DNA of 64,000 nucleotides from NCBI GenBank assembly GCA_964537685.1, contig CAZICM010000006.1, forward strand, positions 1-64,000. The letters are read 5' to 3'. The DNA is from CAZICM01 sp964537685. GTDB lineage: Bacteria > Myxococcota_A > Polyangia > Polyangiales > Polyangiaceae. A program made the position numbers and the translations under genes. Of the stretch, positions 53,504-62,074 are shown piece after piece. Numbering within the stretch: position 1 is the first letter of the stretch; each line of letters begins with the position of its first letter. The notes beneath the pieces are model-generated. The model did not search any database. It saw nothing but the letters and a program-made list of their open reading frames with translations, and was not told where the DNA came from.

Positions 53504-54598
53504 ATGCACAGGATGGTTTTGATATCAAGTGTTCTTCTCATTGGGTTCACAGCTCATCCAAGCGCCGCCGAACCCGCGGCGCAGCTTGCCCCGCCTCAAA
53601 CGGATTTCGCCGACGAAGAAGGCGAAACATTGGCGTCCATCAAGCAGATGCCTTCGATCTTGAACGATCCGGAGACACGGCGCCGTGACTTGATCAAGGC
53701 CGCATTTGAGTTGCGCGACAGCAAGACAAAGATGGATGAAAAAACGCGCTGGATTCGCATCGACGAATACATACGCGCAGCCGATCGCATACGATCGTCC
53801 ACATTTACACGCTGCAACTTAGCGGTGCTGGCGCAGCAAAGCGGCAACGAAGTACGGGCTGCGGATTATTTCCGGAAGGAGCGGGAAAACCCTCTGCCCA
53901 AGAGCGCGACCCAACATCAAAAAGTGATCCGCGACGTATGCGACACGCACGCGGCGCTTGCTTTTGAGCGAGTAGGGGAGTTAAATATCGAGGCGCCTCC
54001 CGATAGCGCCGTGTGGATTAACCACGAATACATAGGCGCGGCGCCGCTTGCGGCAAGCGTGTTTGTCAGACCGAACGAGGAGCACAACGTCGTGATTGAG
54101 CTTATGGACAACACTGAATTGAAACGGAGGGTGAAAGTGCAGGCGGGCAAGTCTACAACTCTTAAGTTCCAATCGCCGCCCGAGGCTGAGGTAGGAGCGA
54201 AGGAGCGGAAGAACGACATCAAAGCGCCCCCGCCCCCGCCATTCCGGCCGGAAGAGGACCCGACGTGGAAGTATGCGTTGGCAGGAAGTGCAGTTCTGGG
54301 TGGAGCTGGGGTTGTGCTGACGATGGTGGGGATTGTCCGTGGCGCTTTGATGGATGACCCGGCCGTGCAATCCGGTTCTGATGGGTTGGACTGCACTAGC
54401 ACCAAAAGCTCAAAGTTGTGTTTGGAAGCCGTCGCGAGCAAGGCCAGCACTCAAACCCTAAGCCTAACGGGTGTGGGCTTGGTGGGCGCGGCCCTCGCCG
54501 GGGGCCTGACCTCCTTTTTTCTAAAGCCCAAGTCGGCCAACACCCCCATTTCCTTGGCGCTGTCCCCCAGCGGCGCCTATCTTCAGGGCACTTTTTAA
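53504..54598 (+). CDS. PEGA-type membrane protein, related to the array at 17-28 kb
   Basis: 364 residues. Signal peptide (MVLISSVLLIGFTAHPSAAE); helical region with TPR-like pattern (~60-160); PEGA-like segment (IEAPPDSAVWINHEYIGAAP, RPNEEHNVVIEL); Pro-rich linker; two hydrophobic segments (ALAGSAVLGGAGVVLTMVGI; LTGVGLVGAALAGGLTSFFL). It ends GAYLQGTF. Same layout and same Phe-ending C-terminus as the array proteins, but 25 kb away on the other strand. TTGACC and TATTGT upstream (18-bp spacing) may be a weak promoter. Followed by three lipoproteins. Confidence 0.72.
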   Translation: MHRMVLISSVLLIGFTAHPSAAEPAAQLAPPQTDFADEEGETLASIKQMPSILNDPETRRRDLIKAAFELRDSKTKMDEKTRWIRIDEYIRAADRIRSSTFTRCNLAVLAQQSGNEVRAADYFRKERENPLPKSATQHQKVIRDVCDTHAALAFERVGELNIEAPPDSAVWINHEYIGAAPLAASVFVRPNEEHNVVIELMDNTELKRRVKVQAGKSTTLKFQSPPEAEVGAKERKNDIKAPPPPPFRPEEDPTWKYALAGSAVLGGAGVVLTMVGIVRGALMDDPAVQSGSDGLDCTSTKSSKLCLEAVASKASTQTLSLTGVGLVGAALAGGLTSFFLKPKSANTPISLALSPSGAYLQGTF

Positions 54599-54631
54599 AC
54601 CCACATAAGTTTGTAAAATGATGAGGCAATC

Positions 54632-55426
54632 ATGGTGAAGCTCTACCCTCAATCCAACTGGATACGATCTTTACTCCTACCGGCCGTGTTGGCTGGGTGT
54701 TCGCCTAACTATCTTCCCATCGGCGATCACAAAGTTTTTATGGACTTCTACGTGCCCCATACAAGCAAGGACTATGGATCGGGAGAAGCCTTGTTCTGCA
54801 CCTCCGACGAACAGGTCTGTGGCCGCCGGAAAGTGGATCTAGAAGAGTACGACTTCGATCAATTCTTCATTGAGTATGATGACACCAACGGCGAACGGAA
54901 CACGACCCCGATGGGATTCGAAGCCAGCTATCGGGAATCCGAGGACATGTATATAGGTTCGTTCCAAATCTTGTTTACCCCGACGAAATCCCGTGGAATC
55001 ATTCGCTATCAATTCAATGATTCAGACTTTGCCGAGGCCCAACTGCCGCCCGAGATTCAAATCACCGACCCACCTTTTTCCTCGGATCACCAGGTAATTC
55101 CCGGGGAATCCCTGCGCGTGACCTGGAAGTCCCCGGCACCGGAGTTCCCGATGCGCTGGCACTTTGTTTACATGGACAATTCGGCGGATGAAGACGCCTG
55201 CGACATGCTCCCATGGACCAATTTGGAAGGCGTGGCCGACGATGTGGGCTTTCTCGACCTTCCGCTCGATGGCATCCCCATGGACTTGCCCCCGGAAGGC
55301 TGTGAGATGGCCATTTTCTTAAACAGGCGAGACGAAGGAAGCATGCCTCCGGATCTGCCCGGAGGCTATATTCGGGCTACGGCCACCGCGGGGGTGATTG
55401 TTCGAATGTTGCCCCCAACCCCCTAG
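54632..55426 (+). CDS. Predicted lipoprotein
   Basis: 264 residues. Signal ends AVLAGC, a good lipobox. The body is a beta-rich, acidic domain (VFMDFYVPHTSKDYGSGEAL; PPEIQITDPPFSSDHQVIPG; SLRVTWKSP), probably an Ig-like fold by pattern. It lies 33 bp after the PEGA gene and 25 bp before the next lipoprotein. Function unknown; perhaps the surface partner of the PEGA protein, in the way the array pairs work (inference). Confidence 0.68.
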   Translation: MVKLYPQSNWIRSLLLPAVLAGCSPNYLPIGDHKVFMDFYVPHTSKDYGSGEALFCTSDEQVCGRRKVDLEEYDFDQFFIEYDDTNGERNTTPMGFEASYRESEDMYIGSFQILFTPTKSRGIIRYQFNDSDFAEAQLPPEIQITDPPFSSDHQVIPGESLRVTWKSPAPEFPMRWHFVYMDNSADEDACDMLPWTNLEGVADDVGFLDLPLDGIPMDLPPEGCEMAIFLNRRDEGSMPPDLPGGYIRATATAGVIVRMLPPTP

Positions 55427-55451
55427 ACATTGAGGTTTCAAGGTAAAGAAC

Positions 55452-55892
55452 ATGAAGATAAACACACGGCGCTGGGTGAAGGCTTCAAGTTGGATCATCC
55501 TTTGTTTGCTTGGCGGATGCAATATCTTTGAAGAGCCTCGGCTTCCATCCTCCTGTGATGACGGGGTAATGGATGAAGGGGCCAAAGAGCTTCTGGAAGG
55601 GGCGATTTGCGTGGGCGATGAAGCCATATGCCCTGATGGCCGGATACCTTGCCCCTATATCGGAGAAGTCGATGGCCGGGAGCAAGTGATTTACGGATGC
55701 CTTAGAGAATGCATAGAATGCCCGCCTGGCACGGGAATTTGCTTCAACCGCGATGATGAGACAGAGAAACTCAGATATTTCTGCGCGAATCAGATGAGCG
55801 AATGCGTGGGAGATTGGATCTATGACACGACGTATCACACCTGGGATGATTGCCCAACGGCTGCCAAGGAGTGCATGAAGGGGAAGGATTAG
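55452..55892 (+). CDS. Small Cys-rich lipoprotein
   Basis: 146 residues. Signal ends CLLGGC, a strong lipobox. Body has 13 cysteines (CLRECIECPPGTGICFNR) and conserved C-terminal CVGDWIYDTTYHTWDDCP. Third gene of the run beginning with the PEGA protein. No function recognised. Confidence 0.65.
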   Translation: MKINTRRWVKASSWIILCLLGGCNIFEEPRLPSSCDDGVMDEGAKELLEGAICVGDEAICPDGRIPCPYIGEVDGREQVIYGCLRECIECPPGTGICFNRDDETEKLRYFCANQMSECVGDWIYDTTYHTWDDCPTAAKECMKGKD

Positions 55893-55999
55893 AGGAGGGA
55901 AGTGAATTCTCAATCAGGGCGCTAAAGAATCGCGGCGGCGCGCGCTCGAAAAAATAGTGCTTGCCCTTGGATATCCACTCTTTTATAGGTGGCCCAACG

Positions 56000-56737
56000 A
56001 TGTCCAGACCAACAATAGCAACGATGCTTGCCGCGCTCGCGTTATGCCTGGGGTTCGGATTGATCTCCGTGGGCTGCGGCACCCGCACAGGCCCCGTCCC
56101 CGTTCCCGACGCCACCCCCGACAACCCGGTGCCCGAGTCCACCCTTTCGCGCTTAAAAGAGTGCGCGGAGCAATGGGCGGATGATCTCGAATCGCGCTCA
56201 TACGAAGTTGGCTTCGAGCTTACGATCACCGAGGTGGGTTATGTGGACGAGGCGGAGCCGATGGAACCCAGGCTGGGGGTGCGCGCGATGGAGTCGTGTA
56301 TGGCCTCGGCGCTTCGCACGATGCACGTTCCGCAGTTTGTGATGGAGAAAGTATCCTCCGAGCTGAGCTCGCAAGGCATGGGTGCGGAGGGGCGCGGTCT
56401 TATCGGCCAGACCGAGACCATGGATAAATTCATCCTCACCTTGGGGCCGATTATTATTGAGGCTGGTCCGGTGGCAATTATCTTGACCCTGGCCATTGTT
56501 GGAACGGTGGCCATGGTCAAGGCAGTGGAGATGACGCAAGAAGAGTGCGATGAAGAAAGGGACTGGGCAGAAAAGCACTGCAGAAAGCTTCTCGAATCGC
56601 CAAATCCGTCACGCCACCAGACAGGAGGCTACACGAACGTGAAAGATTGCATGAAGGGCTTTATCTCCCAGAAATGCAAAGAGGGAAACCCGGTTGACTA
56701 TGGCGATCAGCCCGCTCGCCCAGGAAGGAAAACGTGA
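56000..56737 (+). CDS. Lipoprotein with one membrane helix and Cys-containing C-terminus
   Basis: 245 residues from ATG 56000 (AGGTGG upstream); an earlier in-frame start at 55961 lacks a signal. The signal ends ISVGC, followed by a Pro-rich linker (PVPDATPDNPVPES). The helical middle is unrecognised. A hydrophobic helix (IIIEAGPVAIILTLAIVGTV) precedes a C-terminal Cys set (CRKLLESPN, DCMKGFISQKC). This layout, followed by a TPR gene overlapping by one base or 4 bp, recalls toxin/immunity-like pairs of myxobacteria, but that is only a suggestion. Confidence 0.6.
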   Translation: MSRPTIATMLAALALCLGFGLISVGCGTRTGPVPVPDATPDNPVPESTLSRLKECAEQWADDLESRSYEVGFELTITEVGYVDEAEPMEPRLGVRAMESCMASALRTMHVPQFVMEKVSSELSSQGMGAEGRGLIGQTETMDKFILTLGPIIIEAGPVAIILTLAIVGTVAMVKAVEMTQEECDEERDWAEKHCRKLLESPNPSRHQTGGYTNVKDCMKGFISQKCKEGNPVDYGDQPARPGRKT

Positions 56738-57720
56738 TGAGCGAACTTTTGGACTCGCTGATTAAGGATATTGAAAAACGCCTTCGGGACAAAGACCCAA
56801 CGGCCGTTGAGCGGGCTAAACAACTCGCCGAACAATACCCCGATGAACGGGAGGTCTGGGATACCTTGGCGTTCGCTCATGCCTTGAACAAGGATATGGA
56901 TGGCGCTGTTGAAGCCACAACCCGAATGATGGCTATCGCACCGCCGCACCCCGCGTGGTTCGACTCTCGGGGCAAATACGAACTCAAGCGGGGCAACCTT
57001 CAGGCAGCCCTGGCCGATTTCGATAAGGGAATCGCTCTTTCAATCGAGCTTCAAGATGCGTGGTGCCTGGAATCACTTTACTTCCGCCGGGCCAATGTGC
57101 TCTATGCATTTGGCAGAAAGGCCGAGGCGCTTGCCGATCTGGAGCATGTGGAGGATGCCCACGTCGAATGGTCAACGCCATTTCACACCAAATTCGAGCT
57201 TGTTTCGGCGTGCGAGGGAGGGCCCAGGCCAGAAGTTTCAATCGATGAACCCTTGAGAGCCGTGCTGGACGATATCAATAAACGGGCTCAAGCCGATCGG
57301 CCAAGGGCTCTGGAGCGAACGATTCAACTCGCCGAGAAATATCCCAATGAACCCAATGTCTGGAGCACAATGGTGTACGCTTACGCCATCAATGGAGATC
57401 AAGAAGGCGCCCTTGGCGCGGCGACCCGGCTTATTGAAGTCGCGCCGCGTCCCGCAAGCTTCTATAGACGAGCTTACTACCATCACCGTCTAGGCAACCT
57501 GGAAGCGGCCCTGTCCGACCTCACCCAGGCAATAGCGCTGGCTCAACAGGAAGAAGAATACGACCTAGAGCTGCTCTATTTCGTGCGGGCGGATGTGCTC
57601 GTGGCGCTTGGCAGAAAAGCCGAAGCCCGCGCCGACTTGGAGCATGTGAGCGATGGCTACGCCAGAATGACGACCAGGGTAAGGACCAAAGAGGAGATCC
57701 TTGCCGATTGCAGCGAGTGA
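56737..57720 (+). CDS. TPR protein with internal duplication
   Basis: 327 residues from ATG 56737; GTG 56734 is also possible, and AGGAAGGA lies 8 bp upstream. The protein consists of two similar halves of ~160 residues. Each has AKQLAEQYPDEREVWDTL or TIQLAEKYPNEPNVWSTM, then a TPR unit (LGNLEAALSDL) and FGRKAEALADLEHV or LGRKAEARADLEHV. It is soluble, and a binding role is expected. The halves have diverged, so the duplication is old. Coupling to the lipoprotein upstream suggests a partner relationship; a cytoplasmic immunity role is possible. Confidence 0.75.
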   Translation: MSELLDSLIKDIEKRLRDKDPTAVERAKQLAEQYPDEREVWDTLAFAHALNKDMDGAVEATTRMMAIAPPHPAWFDSRGKYELKRGNLQAALADFDKGIALSIELQDAWCLESLYFRRANVLYAFGRKAEALADLEHVEDAHVEWSTPFHTKFELVSACEGGPRPEVSIDEPLRAVLDDINKRAQADRPRALERTIQLAEKYPNEPNVWSTMVYAYAINGDQEGALGAATRLIEVAPRPASFYRRAYYHHRLGNLEAALSDLTQAIALAQQEEEYDLELLYFVRADVLVALGRKAEARADLEHVSDGYARMTTRVRTKEEILADCSE

Positions 57721-57728
57721 AGATAGCG

Positions 57729-58214
57729 CTATGCGGAGGCTGGGGGAATTTCCTCCACCGGAAACCAAATCTCAACGATCCCGCTGCCGGATTGAGCATC
57801 AAAACGCTCGTCATAGCGCTCGAAATCCGGCGTATTGGCCGGCTTGAGTCCCGACGCCGGCAGCCACTCCTCCCAAATCGCATGCCAGGTGTCCCGGATA
57901 GTCGATACATGCCCCTGGTGAGTAAATACGGCATAGCGCTGAGCAGGAACCCGCATACGGCCCAACTCACGAGGTACCACCGAAAAATCCTCCACCTGAA
58001 CGCCTGTCATATATTCACACCCATCTGGAAGCTGACCGCACATGGCCCCATACCTTGTATGTCCCACTTGGCCGGCAAGAGGCAACAGAGGCACAAAGTC
58101 CCGCCATTGAGCGGGAATGGTCGAATCAAGCTCGGCAAAGCGATGTACCCGCCGAATACCTGCCAGTAGCATGGGCGGCGCATGTTCAAAACGAGGGACA
58201 ATGGACACGTACAT
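57729..58214 (-). CDS. GyrI-like effector-binding domain protein
   Basis: 161 residues with no DNA-binding domain. Pattern of an AraC-type effector-binding (GyrI-like) fold: VPRFEHAPPMLLAGIRRVHR, DFVPLLPLAGQVGHTRYGAM, VPAQRYAVFTHQGHVSTIRD, WHAIWEEWLPASG and FERYDERFDAQSG..EIWFPVEE. Stand-alone members bind small molecules or toxins. GGAAGG just ahead of the ATG supports the start. Convergent with the TPR gene. Confidence 0.82.
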   Translation of the reverse strand: MYVSIVPRFEHAPPMLLAGIRRVHRFAELDSTIPAQWRDFVPLLPLAGQVGHTRYGAMCGQLPDGCEYMTGVQVEDFSVVPRELGRMRVPAQRYAVFTHQGHVSTIRDTWHAIWEEWLPASGLKPANTPDFERYDERFDAQSGSGIVEIWFPVEEIPPASA

Positions 58215-58270
58215 ATTCCTTCCAAGGGATGGGTGGAATGGGGGCTTTTATTCGGCTCTTCTAGGAACGA

Positions 58271-59068
58271 TCAAGCCTCTCCCCCATCGTCCTCTTTCTC
58301 GTCGTCTTCTTGCTCCGGCGGCGGGGCCGCCCGGTGTCCATACAACTGATCCAGCTTAAACAGCGCCACCAGCGCCGCATCTCCCTTGGCCTTGGCCACC
58401 GCGGCTGCCGCCCGCCTCATCCTTCGGGTCAACTGCACAATCATTCCATCCACCAGATCCAAATGGGCCGTTTCCGCGGGCGTACCTCTTGCCCCCGATG
58501 CATCTTCATCGGCCTTTCTCAAGGCTGAAATCGCCGTTTCCGCATCGGCAACGGCTGCGGGGCCGCCCAATTCCAGCACAGCCGCGGCAACGGCGGAATG
58601 CTTTAAAGCCCCCGCCACAACGGTAAGCTGAGTGGCCATAGGCTCGGCCTCATCGGGGGCTTTTCTGGATTGAGCCAAGGCGGCCAGGGCGGTTTTAGCG
58701 CCTTCGGTTTGGGAGGCATCGGAGGAATGATCCAATTCATCGGCGGCGCAGCGAAGCACGGACTGACAACGCAGGCGGGCGGCCTGGGCTTTGTTCATGG
58801 CATCGATAAAAGCCAAGGAATTGACCTTCTTTAGGCCCTTGGCCTCCTCTCTGCCGACACCTGCCTCCACGAGGGCATCGCGCAGATCCTTAAGTTCTTG
58901 AAGATGTTTAGGACCGACGCCGAACTGCAGGAGTTCAGCGCCGTGGGAAGCGCAGGCGGCAAGGGATTGATTGGCTTGATTCAAGGTATCTTGAGAGCCA
59001 AAGCGCTTGCCGAGAGCGATGAGATGTTTGCGTTTTTCTGAGGGGATTTTGCTAAAATCGATGCTCAT
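58271..59068 (-). CDS. Helical hypothetical protein
   Basis: 265 residues, almost entirely alpha-helical, Ala-rich, with an acidic end (EQEDDEKEDDGGE). No signal peptide, membrane helix or catalytic motif. It resembles, in composition only, the split gene at 2529-3333. I do not recognise a family. No clear ribosome binding site is visible. Confidence 0.6.
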   Translation of the reverse strand: MSIDFSKIPSEKRKHLIALGKRFGSQDTLNQANQSLAACASHGAELLQFGVGPKHLQELKDLRDALVEAGVGREEAKGLKKVNSLAFIDAMNKAQAARLRCQSVLRCAADELDHSSDASQTEGAKTALAALAQSRKAPDEAEPMATQLTVVAGALKHSAVAAAVLELGGPAAVADAETAISALRKADEDASGARGTPAETAHLDLVDGMIVQLTRRMRRAAAAVAKAKGDAALVALFKLDQLYGHRAAPPPEQEDDEKEDDGGEA

Positions 59069-59633
59069 GGATGGAATCTAAGCGAAAGAGAGGGGCGGGA
59101 TCAAGAAAAAAATAATTCGATGTTTAGGCGCGGATAAGACGCGTGAAATCCCAAGGGGTGTGATCACATGCGGGCGTTGTGCAACGGCTCGTTATGGCAT
59201 TGCTTGTGCAATTTGTTGACCCTCTGCGCGGCCCGGACCTTATGCGAGGGATGGCGCGGGGAATGTTTTGGATGGTTTTAGGCGGCGGGGCGAGATGGAT
59301 TTAGGCCGCAGATCAGACGGATCTGTTCAAACCGGTGGGGGCGGATTAGGCGGTAAGGGGTAAGAGGTTTTGTGTTGAGAAAATTTTGCAAAATTTTTGT
59401 TGACGCGGAGGCAGAGACGCAATAACGGGCGCGGAAACGGTGAATGTTGATCTTGCTTTTGGTCGGGATTTGGGATGGATTAGGCAGGTCCGTCTGAGCC
59501 GCTGCCGAAATGGGTCGGGGCGGGTTAGGCGGGGCTGCCGAATGGTTGTTGGGCTGGCCTTGAAGCCAATTCCGCTTCAACAGGAAGCTCATGAGCCTGC
59601 GTCCATGAGGCTATTCCGCCGAGATTGTGGCTC
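59069..59633. other. Non-coding region with inverted repeats and island-border repeat
   Basis: 565 bp without a convincing gene. It holds CGTTG-TG-CAACG and ATTGC-TTGT-GCAAT hairpins near 59175-59212. The motif GGATTAGGC and variants recur several times (59281-59540). Its right part (59351-59490) is repeated at 63481-63622. It is probably the left border of a small accessory island. Confidence 0.6.
59351..59490 (+). repeat. Direct repeat, left copy, flanking the arr island
   Basis: Aligns with 63481-63622 over ~140 bp. The most conserved stretch runs from TTTTTGTTG through CGCGGAGGCAGAGA and GCAATAACGGGCGCGGAAAC to GGGATGGATTAGGCAGGTC. Further left, 59099-59136 matches 63430-63468. The two copies lie about 4.1 kb apart in the same orientation. 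Confidence 0.85.
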
Positions 59634-61451
59634 ATGAATCTACACTTCATTCGGCGTCTCGGACATGGCGGTTACGGCGAGGTGTGGCTTGCCGACGATC
59701 TGTTCCTCGTCAATCGTCAGTATGCCGTGAAGTTCTTCAAGAACGCTTCCCCCACTCGGGCGATGGCTGAAGCTCAGATGCACGCAAGCGCCCTGGCCCG
59801 GGTTGAGCACCGCGGCGTGGTCCGAGTCATCGCACTGGAGGAGCAGTCGCACCCGGAGTCTGGTGTCGGAGCGCTTGCTCTAATCATGGAATTTGTCGAC
59901 GGGGTTCCTTTGAAGGAACACCGCAGACCGATTGCCGAACCCCTCGCTCAAGCCATGGTTGTGGATCTGGTTGATGCGCTCGAGGCGATACACGCCGCTG
60001 GACTGGTGCATGCTGATCTCCACGAAGGCAATGTGCTTCTCACCGCCTCCGGGGCAAAAGTGATCGATATTCTCTACTGGCGCTCGCTCGCCGACTTCGG
60101 AACGCGATCCGCCCAACGCAGCCGTGAGGAGGACATTCGCGATCTTGCGGGGATCATCCGCCAGATTCTGGAGCGAGTAGACGGTGTGCATAATCAGCAG
60201 TTGTCAGACGCCTACTATCGCGGGTCCCGCTGTGAATCGATTGCTGCCTTGCGTTCTGCCTTTGCGGCGCTCGTCCCGGACCTGAACGCCTTGCATGTGG
60301 AAGCTACTCCGGTTCGAGTCGTGACGGTCGCCATCCAGGCGGCGGAGCTCGCGCTCATGCATGCAGATGCACAGTTTCACATCCAATACGTCACCGGTCT
60401 CGCGGACGGTGAACCTCGCACGATTGTATCAAACGCAATATTGCCGTACCTTTGCAGATGCATTGTTGAGTCCGCACGTCGCCTAGATGCCCGGGCACCA
60501 GTCGTTGCCAGCGAGCTTGGTCCCGATCGCGCAGCGTTGATCCGTTCCTCGAGCACGCAACTCTCCCTCTTAGACGATGACACAAGGGAACTGGGCACAA
60601 TACTGTCCCAAATTCAGTGGATTACCAACATTCATCGCCGCTGGTTCATTGACGCTCACACTGGCTTGTTGGCACCGTTCAAGAAGGCGTTGCAGACCGA
60701 TCTCGGGCTCTTCTACTATCAGGGGCACTTGGTGTTCTCGAATCACGTCGCGTTCTACAATGCGGGCTTCGGTCAGAAGCACATCTATGAGAGCTCGCCC
60801 GCCATGCGCGACCAAGGGCCTGCCTTGCGTTCCCTGGGGCACGATATCGGCCTCTACTTAGGAAGACTCGGACATCTACTGTCGTCCGAGGGAGTGGACC
60901 AACACACTCACTTGCTTGCTGGCGCCGACAGCGTCTCCTTCACCACCAGAGACATCAAGTCAGTCGATTACTACTCCCCGTTCGGTGCGCGCTTCGCTCA
61001 GGACAACGAGACGATCGGCGCATGCCTTGCTCTTTTCCTTTCGTACACCAATTTCGCACTGCATGTGTTGCCAAGAGTCGTCAGCTCGGATTCGCCGGTG
61101 CTCTTCAAGATGCGACTTCTTACGGCCTATTACGTCACCCGGAGCCTACTTCGCCTTCGCTTCAACGACAGGCAGACGGTGGCGCTGACCGAGAGTGGAC
61201 GCCAGATTGTCGACGCCGCGCTCGAACACCCAGGCACACGATGGCTGCGCGAGCACGCTGCCCTCTGCGGCGCTCTGGCGCGCTATCGTGTGGAGACGGC
61301 CTTCCCGGACAAAATTGAGATGAACGCTCCACTGTACGGCTTGTTAGAGGCAATGCTTCCGGGGTATACAGTTGAGAGCGTGGGTGCGTTCGTTGAAGGA
61401 GCTCTGTTTCGCGTTTCGGAACTTCTTGAAGAATTGGAGCCGAGGCGGTGA
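59634..61451 (+). CDS. Atypical protein-kinase-like protein with large C-terminal domain
   Basis: 605 residues from ATG 59634; TTG 59625 is an alternative. The N-terminal ~240 residues form a kinase-like fold: Gly loop GHGGYGEVWLA, Lys in YAVKFF, and a catalytic loop HADLHEGN instead of HRDLKPEN. VIDILYW stands where DFG should be. HxDLHxxN loops occur in atypical kinases and phosphotransferases; the DIL triad is unusual. The C-terminal ~350 residues (helical, FSNHVAFYNAGFGQKHIYES) are not recognised. It lies just inside the left repeat of the island and 99 bp upstream of arr. Confidence 0.7.
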   Translation: MNLHFIRRLGHGGYGEVWLADDLFLVNRQYAVKFFKNASPTRAMAEAQMHASALARVEHRGVVRVIALEEQSHPESGVGALALIMEFVDGVPLKEHRRPIAEPLAQAMVVDLVDALEAIHAAGLVHADLHEGNVLLTASGAKVIDILYWRSLADFGTRSAQRSREEDIRDLAGIIRQILERVDGVHNQQLSDAYYRGSRCESIAALRSAFAALVPDLNALHVEATPVRVVTVAIQAAELALMHADAQFHIQYVTGLADGEPRTIVSNAILPYLCRCIVESARRLDARAPVVASELGPDRAALIRSSSTQLSLLDDDTRELGTILSQIQWITNIHRRWFIDAHTGLLAPFKKALQTDLGLFYYQGHLVFSNHVAFYNAGFGQKHIYESSPAMRDQGPALRSLGHDIGLYLGRLGHLLSSEGVDQHTHLLAGADSVSFTTRDIKSVDYYSPFGARFAQDNETIGACLALFLSYTNFALHVLPRVVSSDSPVLFKMRLLTAYYVTRSLLRLRFNDRQTVALTESGRQIVDAALEHPGTRWLREHAALCGALARYRVETAFPDKIEMNAPLYGLLEAMLPGYTVESVGAFVEGALFRVSELLEELEPRR

Positions 61452-61550
61452 TGCAGCCCAACACCCGGATGGATCCGACGTCGCTTCGCTCCGCGGCTCA
61501 TCCGAACGTTGGGTAACAAAACCAAGCTCCCCGATTGACGGAGTCAACAA

Positions 61551-62003
61551 ATGCCAGATCATTGGATCCCGACCTCCCATGAAAACTGCTCGCAAGTGGA
61601 GGGACCGTTCTATCACGGCACCAAAGCCAAACTCGCAGTCGGCGACCTGCTTTCGCCAGGATATCCCTCTCACTTCGAAGAGGGGCGCAGACTCAAACAC
61701 ATCTATTTCGCCGCTATGATGGAGCCCGCCATCTGGGGTGCTGAGCTTGCAATGTCACTATCCCAATTAGAGGGCCGCGGTTACATCTACATCGTTGAAC
61801 CAACGGGACCCTTTGAGGATGACCCAAACCTTACAAACAAGCGGTTCCCTGGAAATCCAACGAAGTCCTATCGCACCCGTGAGCCGTTGCGAATTGTCGG
61901 GATCGTAGAAGAGTGGCAAGGACATTCCCCAGAGGTCCTACAAGGTATGTTGGCGTCGCTGGAGGATCTTCAGCGTCGAGGACTCGCCCTCATTGAGGAC
62001 TAG
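61551..62003 (+). CDS. arr: Rifampin ADP-ribosyltransferase
   Basis: 150 residues, close to the ~140 typical of Arr. Diagnostic motifs: FYHGTKAKLAVGDLL near the N-terminus, IWGAELA, YIYIVEPTGPFEDDPNLTNK, RFPGNPTKSYR, REPLRIVGIVEEWQGHSPEV. The enzyme transfers ADP-ribose from NAD+ to rifamycins and inactivates them. It lies between a kinase-like gene and a nuclease gene, all inside flanking repeats, which suggests acquisition as part of an accessory segment. Environmental Arr homologues are common, so clinical relevance is not implied. Confidence 0.93.
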   Translation: MPDHWIPTSHENCSQVEGPFYHGTKAKLAVGDLLSPGYPSHFEEGRRLKHIYFAAMMEPAIWGAELAMSLSQLEGRGYIYIVEPTGPFEDDPNLTNKRFPGNPTKSYRTREPLRIVGIVEEWQGHSPEVLQGMLASLEDLQRRGLALIED

Positions 62004-62074
62004 CTTATTGTTTTACGGCCAGCATGGGAAATTTTTTTGGTTGCGCGACGACGCATTTGTCAGTAGGGTAAGCC

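Noticed and set aside
59195..59209. Second sigma-54-like site, TGGCAT...GTGCA with 10-bp GG-GC spacing
   Set aside because: The -12 part lacks the usual TTGC and the nearest gene starts over 400 bp away; it overlaps a small hairpin that explains the pattern.
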